Source: Candidatus Pantoea deserta (lineage in GTDB: Bacteria > Pseudomonadota > Gammaproteobacteria > Enterobacterales > Enterobacteriaceae). From it: a stretch of 64,000 bases of DNA. Positions 15,184 through 24,449 of the stretch are shown here, in pieces. The notes under the pieces were generated by a model that was given only the letters and a program-made list of their open reading frames with translations, was not told the origin of the DNA and made no database searches. The stretch is taken from the NCBI RefSeq assembly GCF_003813865.1, contig NZ_RMVG01000003.1, positions 186,001-250,000 on the forward strand, in the 5' to 3' direction. The translations under genes were made by a program, and so were the position numbers. Each line of letters opens with the position of its first letter. Position 1 is the first letter of the stretch.

Positions 15184-16641
15184 GTGACACCAGATAAATT
15201 GAATGCGCTGTCCGTGGCAATTAACAGCCTGGCGGAGGGGCGCGCTCGTGCATTGTACGGGCAGTATGTTGGCAAATCGGGCAATACCAAGCGCCAGCGC
15301 ATCTATCAGGAATTTGGATACCCAAATCACCTGACCTTTGACGACTTCTACAACGCCTATGAGCGCAACGCTATCGCCGGTGCCGCAATTAAACGCATGG
15401 CTGATGGCTGCTGGGAAGATTACCCGGAGGTGTTTGAGGGGGAAAAATCGAAAGATGCTGAGGCCGAGTCTGAGTGGGATAAAAACCTGAAGCGCCTGCT
15501 CAAGCGATGCTGGAAGCAAATCAAGGATGCCGATCGTCGTAACATGGTTGGCCGGTATTCAGCGCTGCTTATTCAGTTACGAGACAGTGGAAAATGGTGG
15601 GAGCCAGCCAATAAAACAGTAATCGGCAGAACGGCAGATAAGGCGCTGGTAAAGCTTATCCCGGTATGGGAATCGCAGCTTGATGTCAGCGAGTGGGATA
15701 ACGACCCCGATAGCGAAAGCTTCGGGCAGCCGAAGATGTACAGCTTTACCGAACTTCCGGTTGAGGTCCAGCAGGGCGGCGCACCTGCACGACAGATCAG
15801 TATTCACCCTGACCGCGTGATCATCCTTGCCGAAGGTGCTGATGATGGTCTGCTGACCTCTGGCGTTCCTCTTCTGCGGCCAGGCTACAACAAGCTGCTG
15901 GATATTGAGAAAGTATCAGGCGGCAGCTCTGAGGGATTCCTGAAGAATGCCAGCCGTCAGCTTAACTTCGCCTTCAGCGAGAAAACTGATTTCCGCGCAC
16001 TCGCAGCAGCCCTTGGCGTTGCTGATGGCGATTTGGCTGACGCGCTGAATGAGCAGGTAGTCCGTCTTAATCAGAGTACTGACGCCGCGACGTTCATGCA
16101 GGCTGGAACGGCTGAAGTTCTGTCAGTAGCCGCTGCCGATCCGGAACCTACTTGGCGCACTTCGCTCAGCGAATTCTGCGCAACGATACCGATGCCGGTG
16201 AAGATACTTATTGGGCAGGTAACGGGTGAGCGTGCATCCTCTGAGGATATGAAGGACTGGGCGCGAACCCGCATGTCTCGCCGGAACGGCTTCCTGTCTG
16301 ACGTGATTGAAACGCTAGTGCGCCGCTTCTGGACTATCGGCCTTATCGCCCCGGCGGCCAATGAAGAAATTACCGTCTCATGGTCTGATCTGCTGGCTCC
16401 TTCTCAGGCGGACCGGATCGACAACATGGCGAAGATGGCCGAAGTAGCTCAGAAAACACAGCAAGCGTTTGGCCGTGCCGCTGTGAAAGAAAACGAAATT
16501 CGCGCAGTGGGCGAGCTGCAAACGCTCCATGAATATGAGCCGGAGCAACCGCCCGATCCGAATAAAAAACCATCCGGTAAGGATCCGCTAACAGATGACA
16601 AACCAACAGCCGATCCGAACCCCGGTAATTCCTCGCAATAA
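15184..16641 (+). CDS. Portal protein (DUF1073-like)
   Basis: The 485-residue product resembles DUF1073 portal proteins: FDDFYNAYERNAIAGAAIKRMADGCWEDYPE near the N-terminus, a middle PLLRPGYNKLLDIEKVSGGSSEGF and GERASSEDMKDWA, and a proline-rich tail. The start is GTG at 15184 with GGAGG upstream. It forms the dodecameric channel of the head. Confidence 0.88.
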   Translation: MTPDKLNALSVAINSLAEGRARALYGQYVGKSGNTKRQRIYQEFGYPNHLTFDDFYNAYERNAIAGAAIKRMADGCWEDYPEVFEGEKSKDAEAESEWDKNLKRLLKRCWKQIKDADRRNMVGRYSALLIQLRDSGKWWEPANKTVIGRTADKALVKLIPVWESQLDVSEWDNDPDSESFGQPKMYSFTELPVEVQQGGAPARQISIHPDRVIILAEGADDGLLTSGVPLLRPGYNKLLDIEKVSGGSSEGFLKNASRQLNFAFSEKTDFRALAAALGVADGDLADALNEQVVRLNQSTDAATFMQAGTAEVLSVAAADPEPTWRTSLSEFCATIPMPVKILIGQVTGERASSEDMKDWARTRMSRRNGFLSDVIETLVRRFWTIGLIAPAANEEITVSWSDLLAPSQADRIDNMAKMAEVAQKTQQAFGRAAVKENEIRAVGELQTLHEYEPEQPPDPNKKPSGKDPLTDDKPTADPNPGNSSQ

Positions 16642-17551
16642 AGCAGACCCGACACAGTCAGCCCGTCCGGTTAACAGGATGTTCCGTGACATTGAAGACC
16701 GTTATTACGGTATCAAGGTTGCCATGAAGCAGTTATTCAATGAGCGGCTTACCGGACGCGAACGTGCATCCAACCATAAGTCGCATGCGGTGCATGGCAA
16801 CGTCATCTATCAGGTGAACGCCGGGACGTATATCTATGACATGACGGCTATGCAACTGGCAGACCTGCTGCAGCATATGCAGATCATTCTGGATGATGCA
16901 CTGCTTGAGGGGGGCAGCAAAAACCTTTGGGCGCTGAGCTACGTGGCTGATGAATATGAGCGCGGCACACATCAGGCATTCACAAACCTGTCTGTTCAGT
17001 CGCCAATATATGAGCAGCAAACCACATTGGCGCAGCTGCTGAGTAGCCCGGCTTATCAGAATCAGGTCGCGGCTGCTTATGTTTCCACTTACAGCGACTG
17101 GCGGCTGGAGTCGGACAGGGCGCGCGGCGATCTGGCAAACGTGATTTCTGACGCGGTAGGGAGAGGGATTAACCCGCGCGAGACAGCACGGATTATCAGT
17201 CAGCGGCTTGATGTCTCGATGGTCAGAGCCAAAAACATGGCGCAGACAGAGCAGGTGGGCGCGCTACGTGAGGCGCAATGGAATGAAACAGAATGGTCAA
17301 AAGAGCGGCTTGGTCTGAACACATCCCTGTTGCATCTTTCTGCACTAAAGCCAACCACACGGACCAGCCACGCTTTCTGGCACGGGAAGACGCGGACGGT
17401 TGATGAAGTTCGTGAATGGTATAGCGTGGACGGTAATAAGTTTCACTGCTATTGCAGCCAGATACCGGTCATCCTTGACGATGAAGGCGAGGTAGTCAAC
17501 AAAGGGCTGATTGAAAGGCTGGATAAGGAAAGAAAACACTGGCAGCATTAA
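16595..17551 (+). CDS. Head morphogenesis protein, Mu gpF-like
   Basis: A 318-residue protein overlapping the portal 3' end by 47 bp. The C-terminal half carries the gpF-type signature: ARIISQRLDVSMVRAKNMAQTE, ALKPTTRTSHAFWHGKT and FHCYCSQIPV. It is a minor head protein needed for assembly. Confidence 0.85.
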   Translation: MTNQQPIRTPVIPRNKADPTQSARPVNRMFRDIEDRYYGIKVAMKQLFNERLTGRERASNHKSHAVHGNVIYQVNAGTYIYDMTAMQLADLLQHMQIILDDALLEGGSKNLWALSYVADEYERGTHQAFTNLSVQSPIYEQQTTLAQLLSSPAYQNQVAAAYVSTYSDWRLESDRARGDLANVISDAVGRGINPRETARIISQRLDVSMVRAKNMAQTEQVGALREAQWNETEWSKERLGLNTSLLHLSALKPTTRTSHAFWHGKTRTVDEVREWYSVDGNKFHCYCSQIPVILDDEGEVVNKGLIERLDKERKHWQH

Positions 17552-17588
17552 TGCACTTTAATTCGTGTTTTATCTTGCTATGGATAGG

Positions 17589-18011
17589 ATGATGAGATTT
17601 AAGAGCATGTGCTGTGGGCTATTACTCGGTGCGTTACCCTTCACTTCACAAGTTGTACATGCAGACGAAGCGAAGGTAATGCAAGCCAAATTTGCTATGG
17701 GTGAGGCTTTCAAGAAAATGGCCCTTCTAACGAATTCTTTTACTGAAAAAGGTAAGGCAAATTCTGATGTTGTGGGAATGCAAATGGCTCAGCAGATATC
17801 AGTAAGTTTGGACGATATGGTTTCACAGGGATTGCAGCACGATGGAACTTGCGAGCAAATTTTACAGTATTCAGATAGACGAACAGCAGAATTATTTAAT
17901 CCAGATAAAGATCCGAGCATAACTAGTGCTGCTGCAAAAAGGTCAATCGAAAACGCTAAAACATCCATACACGATTATGTCGCAGCGCAATGTGAAAACT
18001 TGCAAGGTTGA
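17589..18011 (+). CDS. Secreted small moron protein, unknown
   Basis: The 140-residue protein has a Sec signal peptide ending near VVHADEA, then a helical mature domain with two cysteines (GTCEQIL and AAQCEN) that could form a disulfide. I chose the ATG pair at 17589 because GGATAGG lies just before it. It splits the head genes and has its own terminator at 18035. Its form recalls the secreted proteins at 25765 and 26235. It may modify the lysogen envelope; the function is unknown. Confidence 0.65.
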   Translation: MMRFKSMCCGLLLGALPFTSQVVHADEAKVMQAKFAMGEAFKKMALLTNSFTEKGKANSDVVGMQMAQQISVSLDDMVSQGLQHDGTCEQILQYSDRRTAELFNPDKDPSITSAAAKRSIENAKTSIHDYVAAQCENLQG

Positions 18012-18034
18012 ACTGCAAATCTTCATTAAATTAT

Positions 18035-18057
18035 AACCCGCCTCGGCGGGTTTTTTT
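18035..18057 (+). terminator. Rho-independent terminator
   Basis: AACCCGC-CTCG-GCGGGTT followed by T residues; closes the secreted-protein gene. Confidence 0.85.
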
Positions 18058-18087
18058 ACGTCATTAGTCTGTTAGTGAGGAAACGGC

Positions 18088-19284
18088 ATGAAACGCAATC
18101 GCGTTAACGTGCTGTCCGTCGTCAACTCCGCGTCAAACATCACTACCGAAATCATCAACGGCAGGCCACACATTGTGGTCCGTGGCGTCACGCCTATCGT
18201 TGACGACATCGTAATGAACGGCAAGTTGTATACGGCAGCAGAAATCGCCAAGGGCTACAAAACCCTCGAACGCACACCAATGCCATTAGGGCATCCAAAA
18301 GTTGATGGCAAGCACGTCTCAGCTCGCGATGTCCAGGCGGTTAATGAATATCATGTAGGTGCATGGCTTCAGGATGTTGAACATAAGGACGGAAAAGTCT
18401 CTGGCGACATGTACGTTGATCGCCGCTATGCCGAGTCAACTGAGAAGGGCCAGCGGCTGGTCAATCGACTTGATGACATGGCAGCGCGTAAAAATGTTGA
18501 GCCAATCCACATTTCCACAGGGCTTCTTTACTCCGGCATCGCCGCTAATGGCGAGTCGAAGGGCAAGAAGTACCGCGAAATCGTCACCAACATGATGTTT
18601 GACCACGTAGCAAACCTGCTTGACGAGCCGGGCGCTGGCACACCAGATGAGGGCGTGGGCATCTTCGTCAACTCCGATGGCTCCGAGCAAGAACTGGAGG
18701 TGGTGAACTTGGCTGAAGCCGAGACGCCAGATCCAGTTTTACCGCAGGACCCCGCACTTAAAACCCTATTCAACCAGCTAAAGGCGTTCTTCAGCGCCAA
18801 CAGCAATTCCGTCAAAGAGGAAGCAAACCCGATGAAAGAACTCATCACCAATGCGTTGAAAGCGAAAGGCATCGACGTTGAAGGTAAGTCCGATGCTGAG
18901 CTGATGGACGCTTACAACCAGATGGCAGTTGATGACGCTAAAGCGAAAGCCGAAGCCGAAGAAAAGGCCAAGAAAGAGAAAGAAGAGGCTGACAAGAAAG
19001 CCAAAGAGACGGCAACAAACAGCGAGCAGGCCCCGGCGTGGTTCAAGCCCTTTGCCGACAAACTGACCACCATTGAAAGCGGCCTTGCGGTTAACGCCGA
19101 CAAAGAAAAGGGCGAAAAGCGCAATGCCGTGAAAGCCAAGTTTGGCCTGGACGATCTGGCCGTAAACGCCCTCGATGGTGCAGCACTGGATGGCCTGTAT
19201 GCCCAGTGCCAGACCACTACCGGCCTGAATGGTTCTTTCCGTCAGGTCAACTCTAACCAGTCCCTCAGCGAAATGCCGGAGTAA
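18088..19284 (+). CDS. Prohead protease fused to scaffold (DUF2213-like)
   Basis: The 398-residue protein has an N-terminal protease-like DUF2213 domain (residues 15-205; TPMPLGHPKVDGKHVS, EPIHISTGLLYSG) and a charged coiled-coil C-terminal part (about 285-330, rich in Lys, Glu and Ala) typical of a scaffold. An internal ATG at 18832, preceded by AGAGGAA, could start a separate scaffold polypeptide in the same frame, as lambda does with C and Nu3. Confidence 0.8.
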   Translation: MKRNRVNVLSVVNSASNITTEIINGRPHIVVRGVTPIVDDIVMNGKLYTAAEIAKGYKTLERTPMPLGHPKVDGKHVSARDVQAVNEYHVGAWLQDVEHKDGKVSGDMYVDRRYAESTEKGQRLVNRLDDMAARKNVEPIHISTGLLYSGIAANGESKGKKYREIVTNMMFDHVANLLDEPGAGTPDEGVGIFVNSDGSEQELEVVNLAEAETPDPVLPQDPALKTLFNQLKAFFSANSNSVKEEANPMKELITNALKAKGIDVEGKSDAELMDAYNQMAVDDAKAKAEAEEKAKKEKEEADKKAKETATNSEQAPAWFKPFADKLTTIESGLAVNADKEKGEKRNAVKAKFGLDDLAVNALDGAALDGLYAQCQTTTGLNGSFRQVNSNQSLSEMPE

Positions 19285-19287
19285 AAA

Positions 19288-19719
19288 ATGGCGAAAGATG
19301 GAAAGCATGTAATTCACGCTGGCGGCGTTTTCCCTAACCCGCTTCTCAACCGTGAAGGTGCAGCGGCTTCGGCTACTGCGCCGGGCACAATCGGGTTCTT
19401 TGATGCAGCCAAATTCACTGCTTCAGTAACAGGCGCTGAATCGGCAATCCTGTATGTAGCGAATATGGACTATCTCCGCTGCATGGGTGTGGATGACAAC
19501 ATTGCTGAAGGCGAAAACGTAGTGGCTATCCAGCCATTACCGGGTTTGTTCCTGAACGTCCGTGCCGCTGCCGGTACCTATCGAAAAGGCCAGCCCGTAG
19601 CCGTTGCCAATGGCCGTATCACCGTAGTTGCTGATGACGCCGCTGTATTTGCTTACGTCGAAGAAGATAAACCTGTCACTGCGGTGGCGGGCGATCTGAT
19701 TCGCGTTGTGTTTAAGTAA
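19288..19719 (+). CDS. Head decoration or structural cement protein
   Basis: The 143-residue strand-rich protein lies between protease-scaffold and major capsid genes, the usual place for a decoration protein. Motif text such as RKGQPVAVANGRITVVADDAAVFAYVEED resembles DUF2190-like cement proteins. It likely stabilises the capsid. Confidence 0.65.
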   Translation: MAKDGKHVIHAGGVFPNPLLNREGAAASATAPGTIGFFDAAKFTASVTGAESAILYVANMDYLRCMGVDDNIAEGENVVAIQPLPGLFLNVRAAAGTYRKGQPVAVANGRITVVADDAAVFAYVEEDKPVTAVAGDLIRVVFK

Positions 19720-19730
19720 GGAGCACCTGA

Positions 19731-20798
19731 ATGTTTGTATTTTCCCGTTCCATTGGCGAGCGCACTGGCAACCTTGAGGTTAACCAGGCGCAGTTTGCCG
19801 AATTGCAGATGGCGCGCAATGAAGGCGCTCAGGCTGCCGCCGACTTCCTCGGTCGTGTCCGCGGTATCCGTGAAGATGCTAGTCGTCTGGATGCCGTAAA
19901 CGCAGTGGATGACATCCGCCGCCTTTACCGTGCGTTTGATACCACCGTACTTGCGCAGTTCGAGCCCAACACGCAGTTCACTCTACTGAACGACCTGATG
20001 CCGCTGTCGCGCTCTGTGCGCATCGAACAGTCGCGCTACGACTATGCACGCACCGGCGGCCGTGGCTGGGCGCACACATCCATGAGCGGCCAGATTGGCG
20101 CGGCTCTCGATGCGAAGTCTTACACCTTCGACGGCACCATGGTCCCGATCCACGATTCAGGCTTTAAGTTCACCTGGCGTGACCCAATCTTCAATAGCCC
20201 GTCAGCGCTTCAGTCTCAGGCCGATGCGCAGCGCGGTTCTGTTGAAGACGTGCAGCGTCAGTACGTTGACTATATGTTCAACGGTTTCCGCGATTCAGAA
20301 GGCAACTACGTTAAGTTTGACGGCCTGACCTGGAAAGGCCTGAAGGCTGACGAGCGCGTTGCTCAGGTAACTCTGACCTTTAATTTCGCCACCAGCACCG
20401 ATCCGGTAGCACTGCGCACCAATGCGATCGCCCTGCGTGATGTGGTCCGCGTGACCAATAGCCAGTACGCGCCTCAGACGTGGTACGTGTCTGCAGAAAT
20501 TATGTCGAACCTCGAACGTTATTTCGACGTGAACGCCACCCGTACCGTGCTGGAAGAGCTGCTGAAGCTGTCCGGTATTGCTGCCATCAAAGAAGATGCT
20601 CAGTTGTCTGGCAACGAAATCCTGATCGTCCCGCTGACCGCAGGAGTGATCGCGCCGGTTGTTGGTCAGGCGATTGGCACCGTTGCAGACCCGCGCCAGT
20701 TCTACAACAGCGATTACGTGTGGCGCACCTGGGGTGCAATGGGCCTGATGGTTAAGCAGGACATCAACAACAAGTTCTCTCTCATCCACGCCTCTTAA
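19731..20798 (+). CDS. Major capsid protein (DUF2184-like)
   Basis: The 355-residue protein follows the cement gene by 11 bp. It has the HK97-fold style N-arm, a central RIEQSRYDYARTGGRGWAHTS region and a C-terminal YVWRTWGAMGLMVKQ, as in DUF2184 capsid proteins encoded next to DUF2213 and DUF1073 genes. Confidence 0.85.
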   Translation: MFVFSRSIGERTGNLEVNQAQFAELQMARNEGAQAAADFLGRVRGIREDASRLDAVNAVDDIRRLYRAFDTTVLAQFEPNTQFTLLNDLMPLSRSVRIEQSRYDYARTGGRGWAHTSMSGQIGAALDAKSYTFDGTMVPIHDSGFKFTWRDPIFNSPSALQSQADAQRGSVEDVQRQYVDYMFNGFRDSEGNYVKFDGLTWKGLKADERVAQVTLTFNFATSTDPVALRTNAIALRDVVRVTNSQYAPQTWYVSAEIMSNLERYFDVNATRTVLEELLKLSGIAAIKEDAQLSGNEILIVPLTAGVIAPVVGQAIGTVADPRQFYNSDYVWRTWGAMGLMVKQDINNKFSLIHAS

Positions 20799-20808
20799 GG
20801 AGCAACCA

Positions 20809-21207
20809 ATGGCACTAGTGAAAATCCTGAGTTCTAACCTTTTCGCCGGTGCCGGTTTCCAGAAGCTGGAGGCCGGTAAGGTTTATGACGTTGACAAAGC
20901 GATCGCTGAAAAGTGGATTGCTGGCGGCAAGGCTGAGGCATCAAAAGAAAAGGGCGAAGCGCTTCAGTTCGAAGTGGCAACTCCTTCTACGCCAGTCTCT
21001 GCTGATACCTCTGCGCTGCAGACGCAGCTTAATGATGCGCTGGAGCAGCTGAAGCAGGCTCAGTCCGACGCCGACACCAAAGACAAAGAGCACGCCGACG
21101 CGCTGGAGCAGCTGAAGCAGGCTCACGCTGAAGAGCTGGTAACGGCAACCAAACGCGCTGAAGACGCTGAAGCGGCGCTGACTGAAGCAACCAAGAAGGC
21201 GAAATAA
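20809..21207 (+). CDS. Coiled-coil head-region protein
   Basis: A 132-residue protein with a globular N-terminus (residues 1-45) and a long coiled coil carrying a duplicated ALEQLKQA block, encoded by 26-bp direct repeats at 21037-21062 and 21100-21125. It sits between capsid and connector genes. The exact role is unknown. Confidence 0.65.
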   Translation: MALVKILSSNLFAGAGFQKLEAGKVYDVDKAIAEKWIAGGKAEASKEKGEALQFEVATPSTPVSADTSALQTQLNDALEQLKQAQSDADTKDKEHADALEQLKQAHAEELVTATKRAEDAEAALTEATKKAK

Positions 21208-21209
21208 CC

Positions 21210-21587
21210 ATGGCAGCCCAAATCACGCTTGATGACGTAAAGCCCCTGATAGCTGAGCTGGGCTTCACGGTTCCTGATGCAGTGCTGCAGCTGCTGATTG
21301 AGCAAGTCAGTGCAGCGTCTTCCTGTATGGACGGGGCGGGCTACTCCGAAAGCCTGCAAAAGCTGTTGCTCATCTATGCAGCCGCGCGACTGGCCGCCCT
21401 GTCCGGTGCCCGAAAAATCGCCTCACAGTCTGCGCCATCTGGTGCGTCGCGGTCGTTTACCTATGATTCAGCGGGGACGGATTACCTGTACACCCAAATC
21501 CTCGACTGGGATAAAAACGGCTGCCTGTCCGGTTTGCCGCTTTCTGGGGCGAAGGTCGGACTGTTCATGGTCGTTGGAGGCAGCTGA
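21210..21587 (+). CDS. Head-tail adaptor protein
   Basis: A 125-residue helical protein (LDDVKPLIAELGF, LLLIYAAARLAALSGARKIASQ) resembling Ad1-type connector proteins found after the capsid gene. It probably binds the portal ring to extend the connector. Confidence 0.65.
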   Translation: MAAQITLDDVKPLIAELGFTVPDAVLQLLIEQVSAASSCMDGAGYSESLQKLLLIYAAARLAALSGARKIASQSAPSGASRSFTYDSAGTDYLYTQILDWDKNGCLSGLPLSGAKVGLFMVVGGS

Positions 21588-21757
21588 TGTCGTTTATTCC
21601 AGTGACACAACGACTGCCGAAGCCCTTCAACCGCGTCTGGCTGAAAACCTCATGCGGGCGACAGACCACCGGTTACGTGAAAAGCAGTGGTGAGTGGGTG
21701 ATTAGCTGCCCGCGCATCGCTGCGGAGAAACCCGCTGTAATCAGCTGGAGGGAATAA
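21587..21757 (+). CDS. Small connector-region protein
   Basis: A 56-residue frame (MSFIPVTQRLPKPFNRVWLK and on) whose start overlaps the previous stop as TGATG and whose end is four bases before the next ATG. GGAGG at 21576-21580 precedes it. Too short to assign. Confidence 0.6.
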   Translation: MSFIPVTQRLPKPFNRVWLKTSCGRQTTGYVKSSGEWVISCPRIAAEKPAVISWRE

Positions 21758-21760
21758 CCC

Positions 21761-22111
21761 ATGTCAGAGTTAGCGCGCTGGTCTTACACCGGCAAAGCGA
21801 CGTTCTGGAAGCTCCGGGCTGGTCAGAATGAGATGGGCGATCCGATGGGTTTCGCCGCGCCAGTAGTGATTGACTGCGGGTATCAGGGTGGGCTGAGTAA
21901 GCATCTGGGCAGTCTCGGAGCGGAGCGTGTCGTAAAAAACACGGTCTGGACCGAGTTTGCAGAGGCAGATACCGGCGATTACATCCTGATCGGCGTATCC
22001 ACTGAAGCTGACCCGTTGAAGGCTGGCGCAGATGAGGTGATGCAGGCTGTACGGTTTGAAGACACTTTCGACCGCATCGCGGATGATTTCGCGATCGTTA
22101 CAGGGGCATAG
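21761..22111 (+). CDS. Head-tail stopper-like protein
   Basis: A 116-residue strand-rich protein (TFWKLRAGQNEMGDP, VWTEFAEADTGDYILIG) in the connector block, consistent with a head closure or stopper protein. Assignment rests mainly on order and size. Confidence 0.55.
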   Translation: MSELARWSYTGKATFWKLRAGQNEMGDPMGFAAPVVIDCGYQGGLSKHLGSLGAERVVKNTVWTEFAEADTGDYILIGVSTEADPLKAGADEVMQAVRFEDTFDRIADDFAIVTGA

Positions 22112-22112
22112 C

Positions 22113-22577
22113 ATGGGCGTGAAGGTTAAAGGCATCCAGCAAGCTCAGCGGAACATGAATGCGCTGATCAATGATATTGAGGGAAGAAAGATTGTCAGAG
22201 CCCTCAAATCCGCAACGATAATTATTGGCAGCGAGGCGGCAATACTAACCCCGCGGGATACTTCAACCCTCATCAACTCGCAGTACACCGAATTGCTGCC
22301 GCAGGGCAGTAAAATCATCGGGAGAATTGGTTATACAGCCAGTTACGCAGCGGCCGTTCATAACGCCTCGGGCAAGTTGAAAGGCCAGCCAAGGGCTCAT
22401 TTCGGCAGGACAGCAAATCATTCTGAGTTTGGACCCAAGCGTTCAGTTGAGTTCGGTGGGGGCACAGGTGTCGGTAATTACTGGGACCCTAACGCCGAGC
22501 CCCAGTTTTTGCTGAAGGGTGCCGTGAAAGCTAAGGATACCGTTGATGCTGTCATGAAGAAGGAGCTTAAACTGTGA
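22113..22577 (+). CDS. Tail completion protein, HK97 gp10-like
   Basis: A 154-residue protein with the gp10 pattern: an N-terminal GIQQAQRNMNALI, AAILTPRDTSTLINSQYTE and YAAAVHNASGK, then a C-terminal FLLKGAVKAKDTV. The ATG at 22113 is preferred over upstream in-frame codons because it follows the previous stop closely. Confidence 0.75.
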   Translation: MGVKVKGIQQAQRNMNALINDIEGRKIVRALKSATIIIGSEAAILTPRDTSTLINSQYTELLPQGSKIIGRIGYTASYAAAVHNASGKLKGQPRAHFGRTANHSEFGPKRSVEFGGGTGVGNYWDPNAEPQFLLKGAVKAKDTVDAVMKKELKL

Positions 22578-22957
22578 CACCTCCCATGCATACGCGGGTG
22601 CGCAATTACTTCGCCAATGCCGGGTTGGCTGACGGTTTCACAATTCATCAACTGGTCTGGTCGGACAGTGAGAACCTTGCTGAAGCGTTCATCGTCTTCC
22701 GCCCTAACGGCGGATCAGCAGTACGCAATGGCCTTGGCGCTGATTATTACGTGATGGTTGACGTGATCGGCGCAAAGGGCGGTAACGGAGCAGCTGATAC
22801 CGCAGTACAGAACATCATTGACTACGTGCAACAGCATCCTATGGATGATGAGTGCGTTGGCTACCTCGAAAACCTCGGCGGCATTCCCGCTCCCGTTCTA
22901 ACTACCGAAGGCCGCCTGGTCTATCGGCTCCAGTTTGTCGCCACATTCGGCGCTTAA
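22574..22957 (+). CDS. Tail terminator protein
   Basis: A 127-residue protein with a GTG start overlapping the previous stop. Size, position before the major tail gene and a strand-rich core (EAFIVFRPNG, DYYVMVDVIGAKG, RLVYRLQFVATF) fit lambda gpU-like terminators. Confidence 0.7.
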   Translation: MTPPMHTRVRNYFANAGLADGFTIHQLVWSDSENLAEAFIVFRPNGGSAVRNGLGADYYVMVDVIGAKGGNGAADTAVQNIIDYVQQHPMDDECVGYLENLGGIPAPVLTTEGRLVYRLQFVATFGA

Positions 22958-22981
22958 CTAAACGTCCAAGAGGATAGAAAT

Positions 22982-23725
22982 ATGGCAGATTGCCAGAACA
23001 GCAACGAACGTTTGTTCGGTGGCGCCGTTGTGCTTGAAGTAGCCGACGGTTGTAGTGATGTAGTGCCGCAGGAATCCGAATGGAAAGCTCTGGCGGCTGG
23101 CACCTCAAAGGGCTTCGACTTTAGCCCTAACACAGTAACCAGCGACGCCGATGATGGTGGCGGTTATGTCGAAAGCATCATCACTAACGCTGATTTCACT
23201 ATCAGCTTTGAAGGTGAGGTGCGCAAGAAAGACAAGCTCGACCAGTACGGAATCGGGCGCTACATCAAGTACTTTGCCGGTGAGCTTTCCGCCCGTCGCC
23301 AGCCGGGTATCTGGGTGCGCATGGAATATGGCCCGGTGACGTTTCAAGGCTATATGGTCGTGACGGCTCTCAGCTCCGACGGCGGTACAAATGACATCGT
23401 GTCGCTGACCACTGAGTTCAAAGTGGGTGATGCCAGCACCATTCAGGTTATCGATACCGATGAGACCGTACCTGCTACCGGCGTGACCGTGACCCCGGCG
23501 ACAGCAAGCCTGGCCGTTGGTGCTACTCGTCAGCTGACCGGCGCAGTTCAGCCGACCGACGCAACCGATCGCACCGGCACCTGGACCACTTCAGACGCAT
23601 CGAAGGCGACCGTCAGCAGCACCGGCCTCGTTACTGCTGTAGCGGCGGGTACAGCGACAATCACGTTCAAATCCAACGACGGCAACTTCACCGGCACCTG
23701 TGCGGTTACTGTCACCGCTTCGTAA
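22982..23725 (+). CDS. Major tail tube protein with C-terminal Ig-like domain
   Basis: A 247-residue protein. Residues 1-155 are the tube domain; residues 165-247 form a BIG2-type immunoglobulin fold (VTVTPATASLAVGATRQLTG, WTTSDASKATVSSTGLVTAV, GTATITFKS). Such Ig domains decorate siphophage tails and may bind cell surfaces weakly. Confidence 0.85.
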   Translation: MADCQNSNERLFGGAVVLEVADGCSDVVPQESEWKALAAGTSKGFDFSPNTVTSDADDGGGYVESIITNADFTISFEGEVRKKDKLDQYGIGRYIKYFAGELSARRQPGIWVRMEYGPVTFQGYMVVTALSSDGGTNDIVSLTTEFKVGDASTIQVIDTDETVPATGVTVTPATASLAVGATRQLTGAVQPTDATDRTGTWTTSDASKATVSSTGLVTAVAAGTATITFKSNDGNFTGTCAVTVTAS

Positions 23726-23774
23726 CCATTCCAAAGGGCTGGTATCAGCCCTTGATAATGATTATGGAGAGTTT

Positions 23775-24449
23775 ATGACCCCCTATAAAGAGATTGGCGA
23801 GTGCGTTATCTCGCTGGGTGATAGTGATTACTTCTTCCGTCCGTCATTCGCAAACATGATGCGTATTGGCGAACCAGCCGCGATCGTTCAGGCATTTTAC
23901 GATCTGCACAATGATGAATATGCTTCGTTGATTCAGCGCTCACTAGCAGCTTACGGAGGCGTCCCGCAGTGGCTGATGAGTTACATTGCTCGGCCGCAGT
24001 TCAATAAGAATGTGGTCTACTCAGCCATGAATGTACTGTCAGCTTGCTGCGATGAAAACATCACTGATCTGGTCGGAGAGTTGCGCCCCGGCAAGTTTGG
24101 AAAGTGGCTGTTTGTGTACCGCAAAGGCGCAATGCCGGTAAGTGACATGGTTTTGATTGCGCAGTCTCTTATCCAGCACGGCATCATCGGGAAGGCAAAA
24201 GTAAGGCGGTTGCAAAAGCATGAAGGGACCAGCACTTCATCTGAGTTTAATGCTTTCGAGTACATCAGCGCTGCCCGAACCCACCTCGGAGTAAGCCGCG
24301 AGGAAGCGGAGCAGTTGACGATGACGGAGTTTCAGATGCTGCTGGCAGCGAAATTCCCGGAGCAGAAAGGCTTTACGAAAGAAGAGTACGACGCTGTAGC
24401 TGATGATTATCTTGCGCGGAAAGCACGCAAGATAGCCCAATCAGCTTAA
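23775..24449 (+). CDS. Tail assembly chaperone
   Basis: A 224-residue protein between tail tube and tape measure genes, the site of tail assembly chaperones, and similar by eye to DUF6246-type proteins. No slippery heptamer with a downstream frame extension is evident, so the usual frameshifted second chaperone seems absent. Reverse-strand genes begin directly after its stop. Confidence 0.7.
   Translation: MTPYKEIGECVISLGDSDYFFRPSFANMMRIGEPAAIVQAFYDLHNDEYASLIQRSLAAYGGVPQWLMSYIARPQFNKNVVYSAMNVLSACCDENITDLVGELRPGKFGKWLFVYRKGAMPVSDMVLIAQSLIQHGIIGKAKVRRLQKHEGTSTSSEFNAFEYISAARTHLGVSREEAEQLTMTEFQMLLAAKFPEQKGFTKEEYDAVADDYLARKARKIAQSA

Noticed and set aside
16371..16606. Reverse frames over the portal 3' end
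   Set aside because: Overlap two coding genes, low-quality composition and no start signals.
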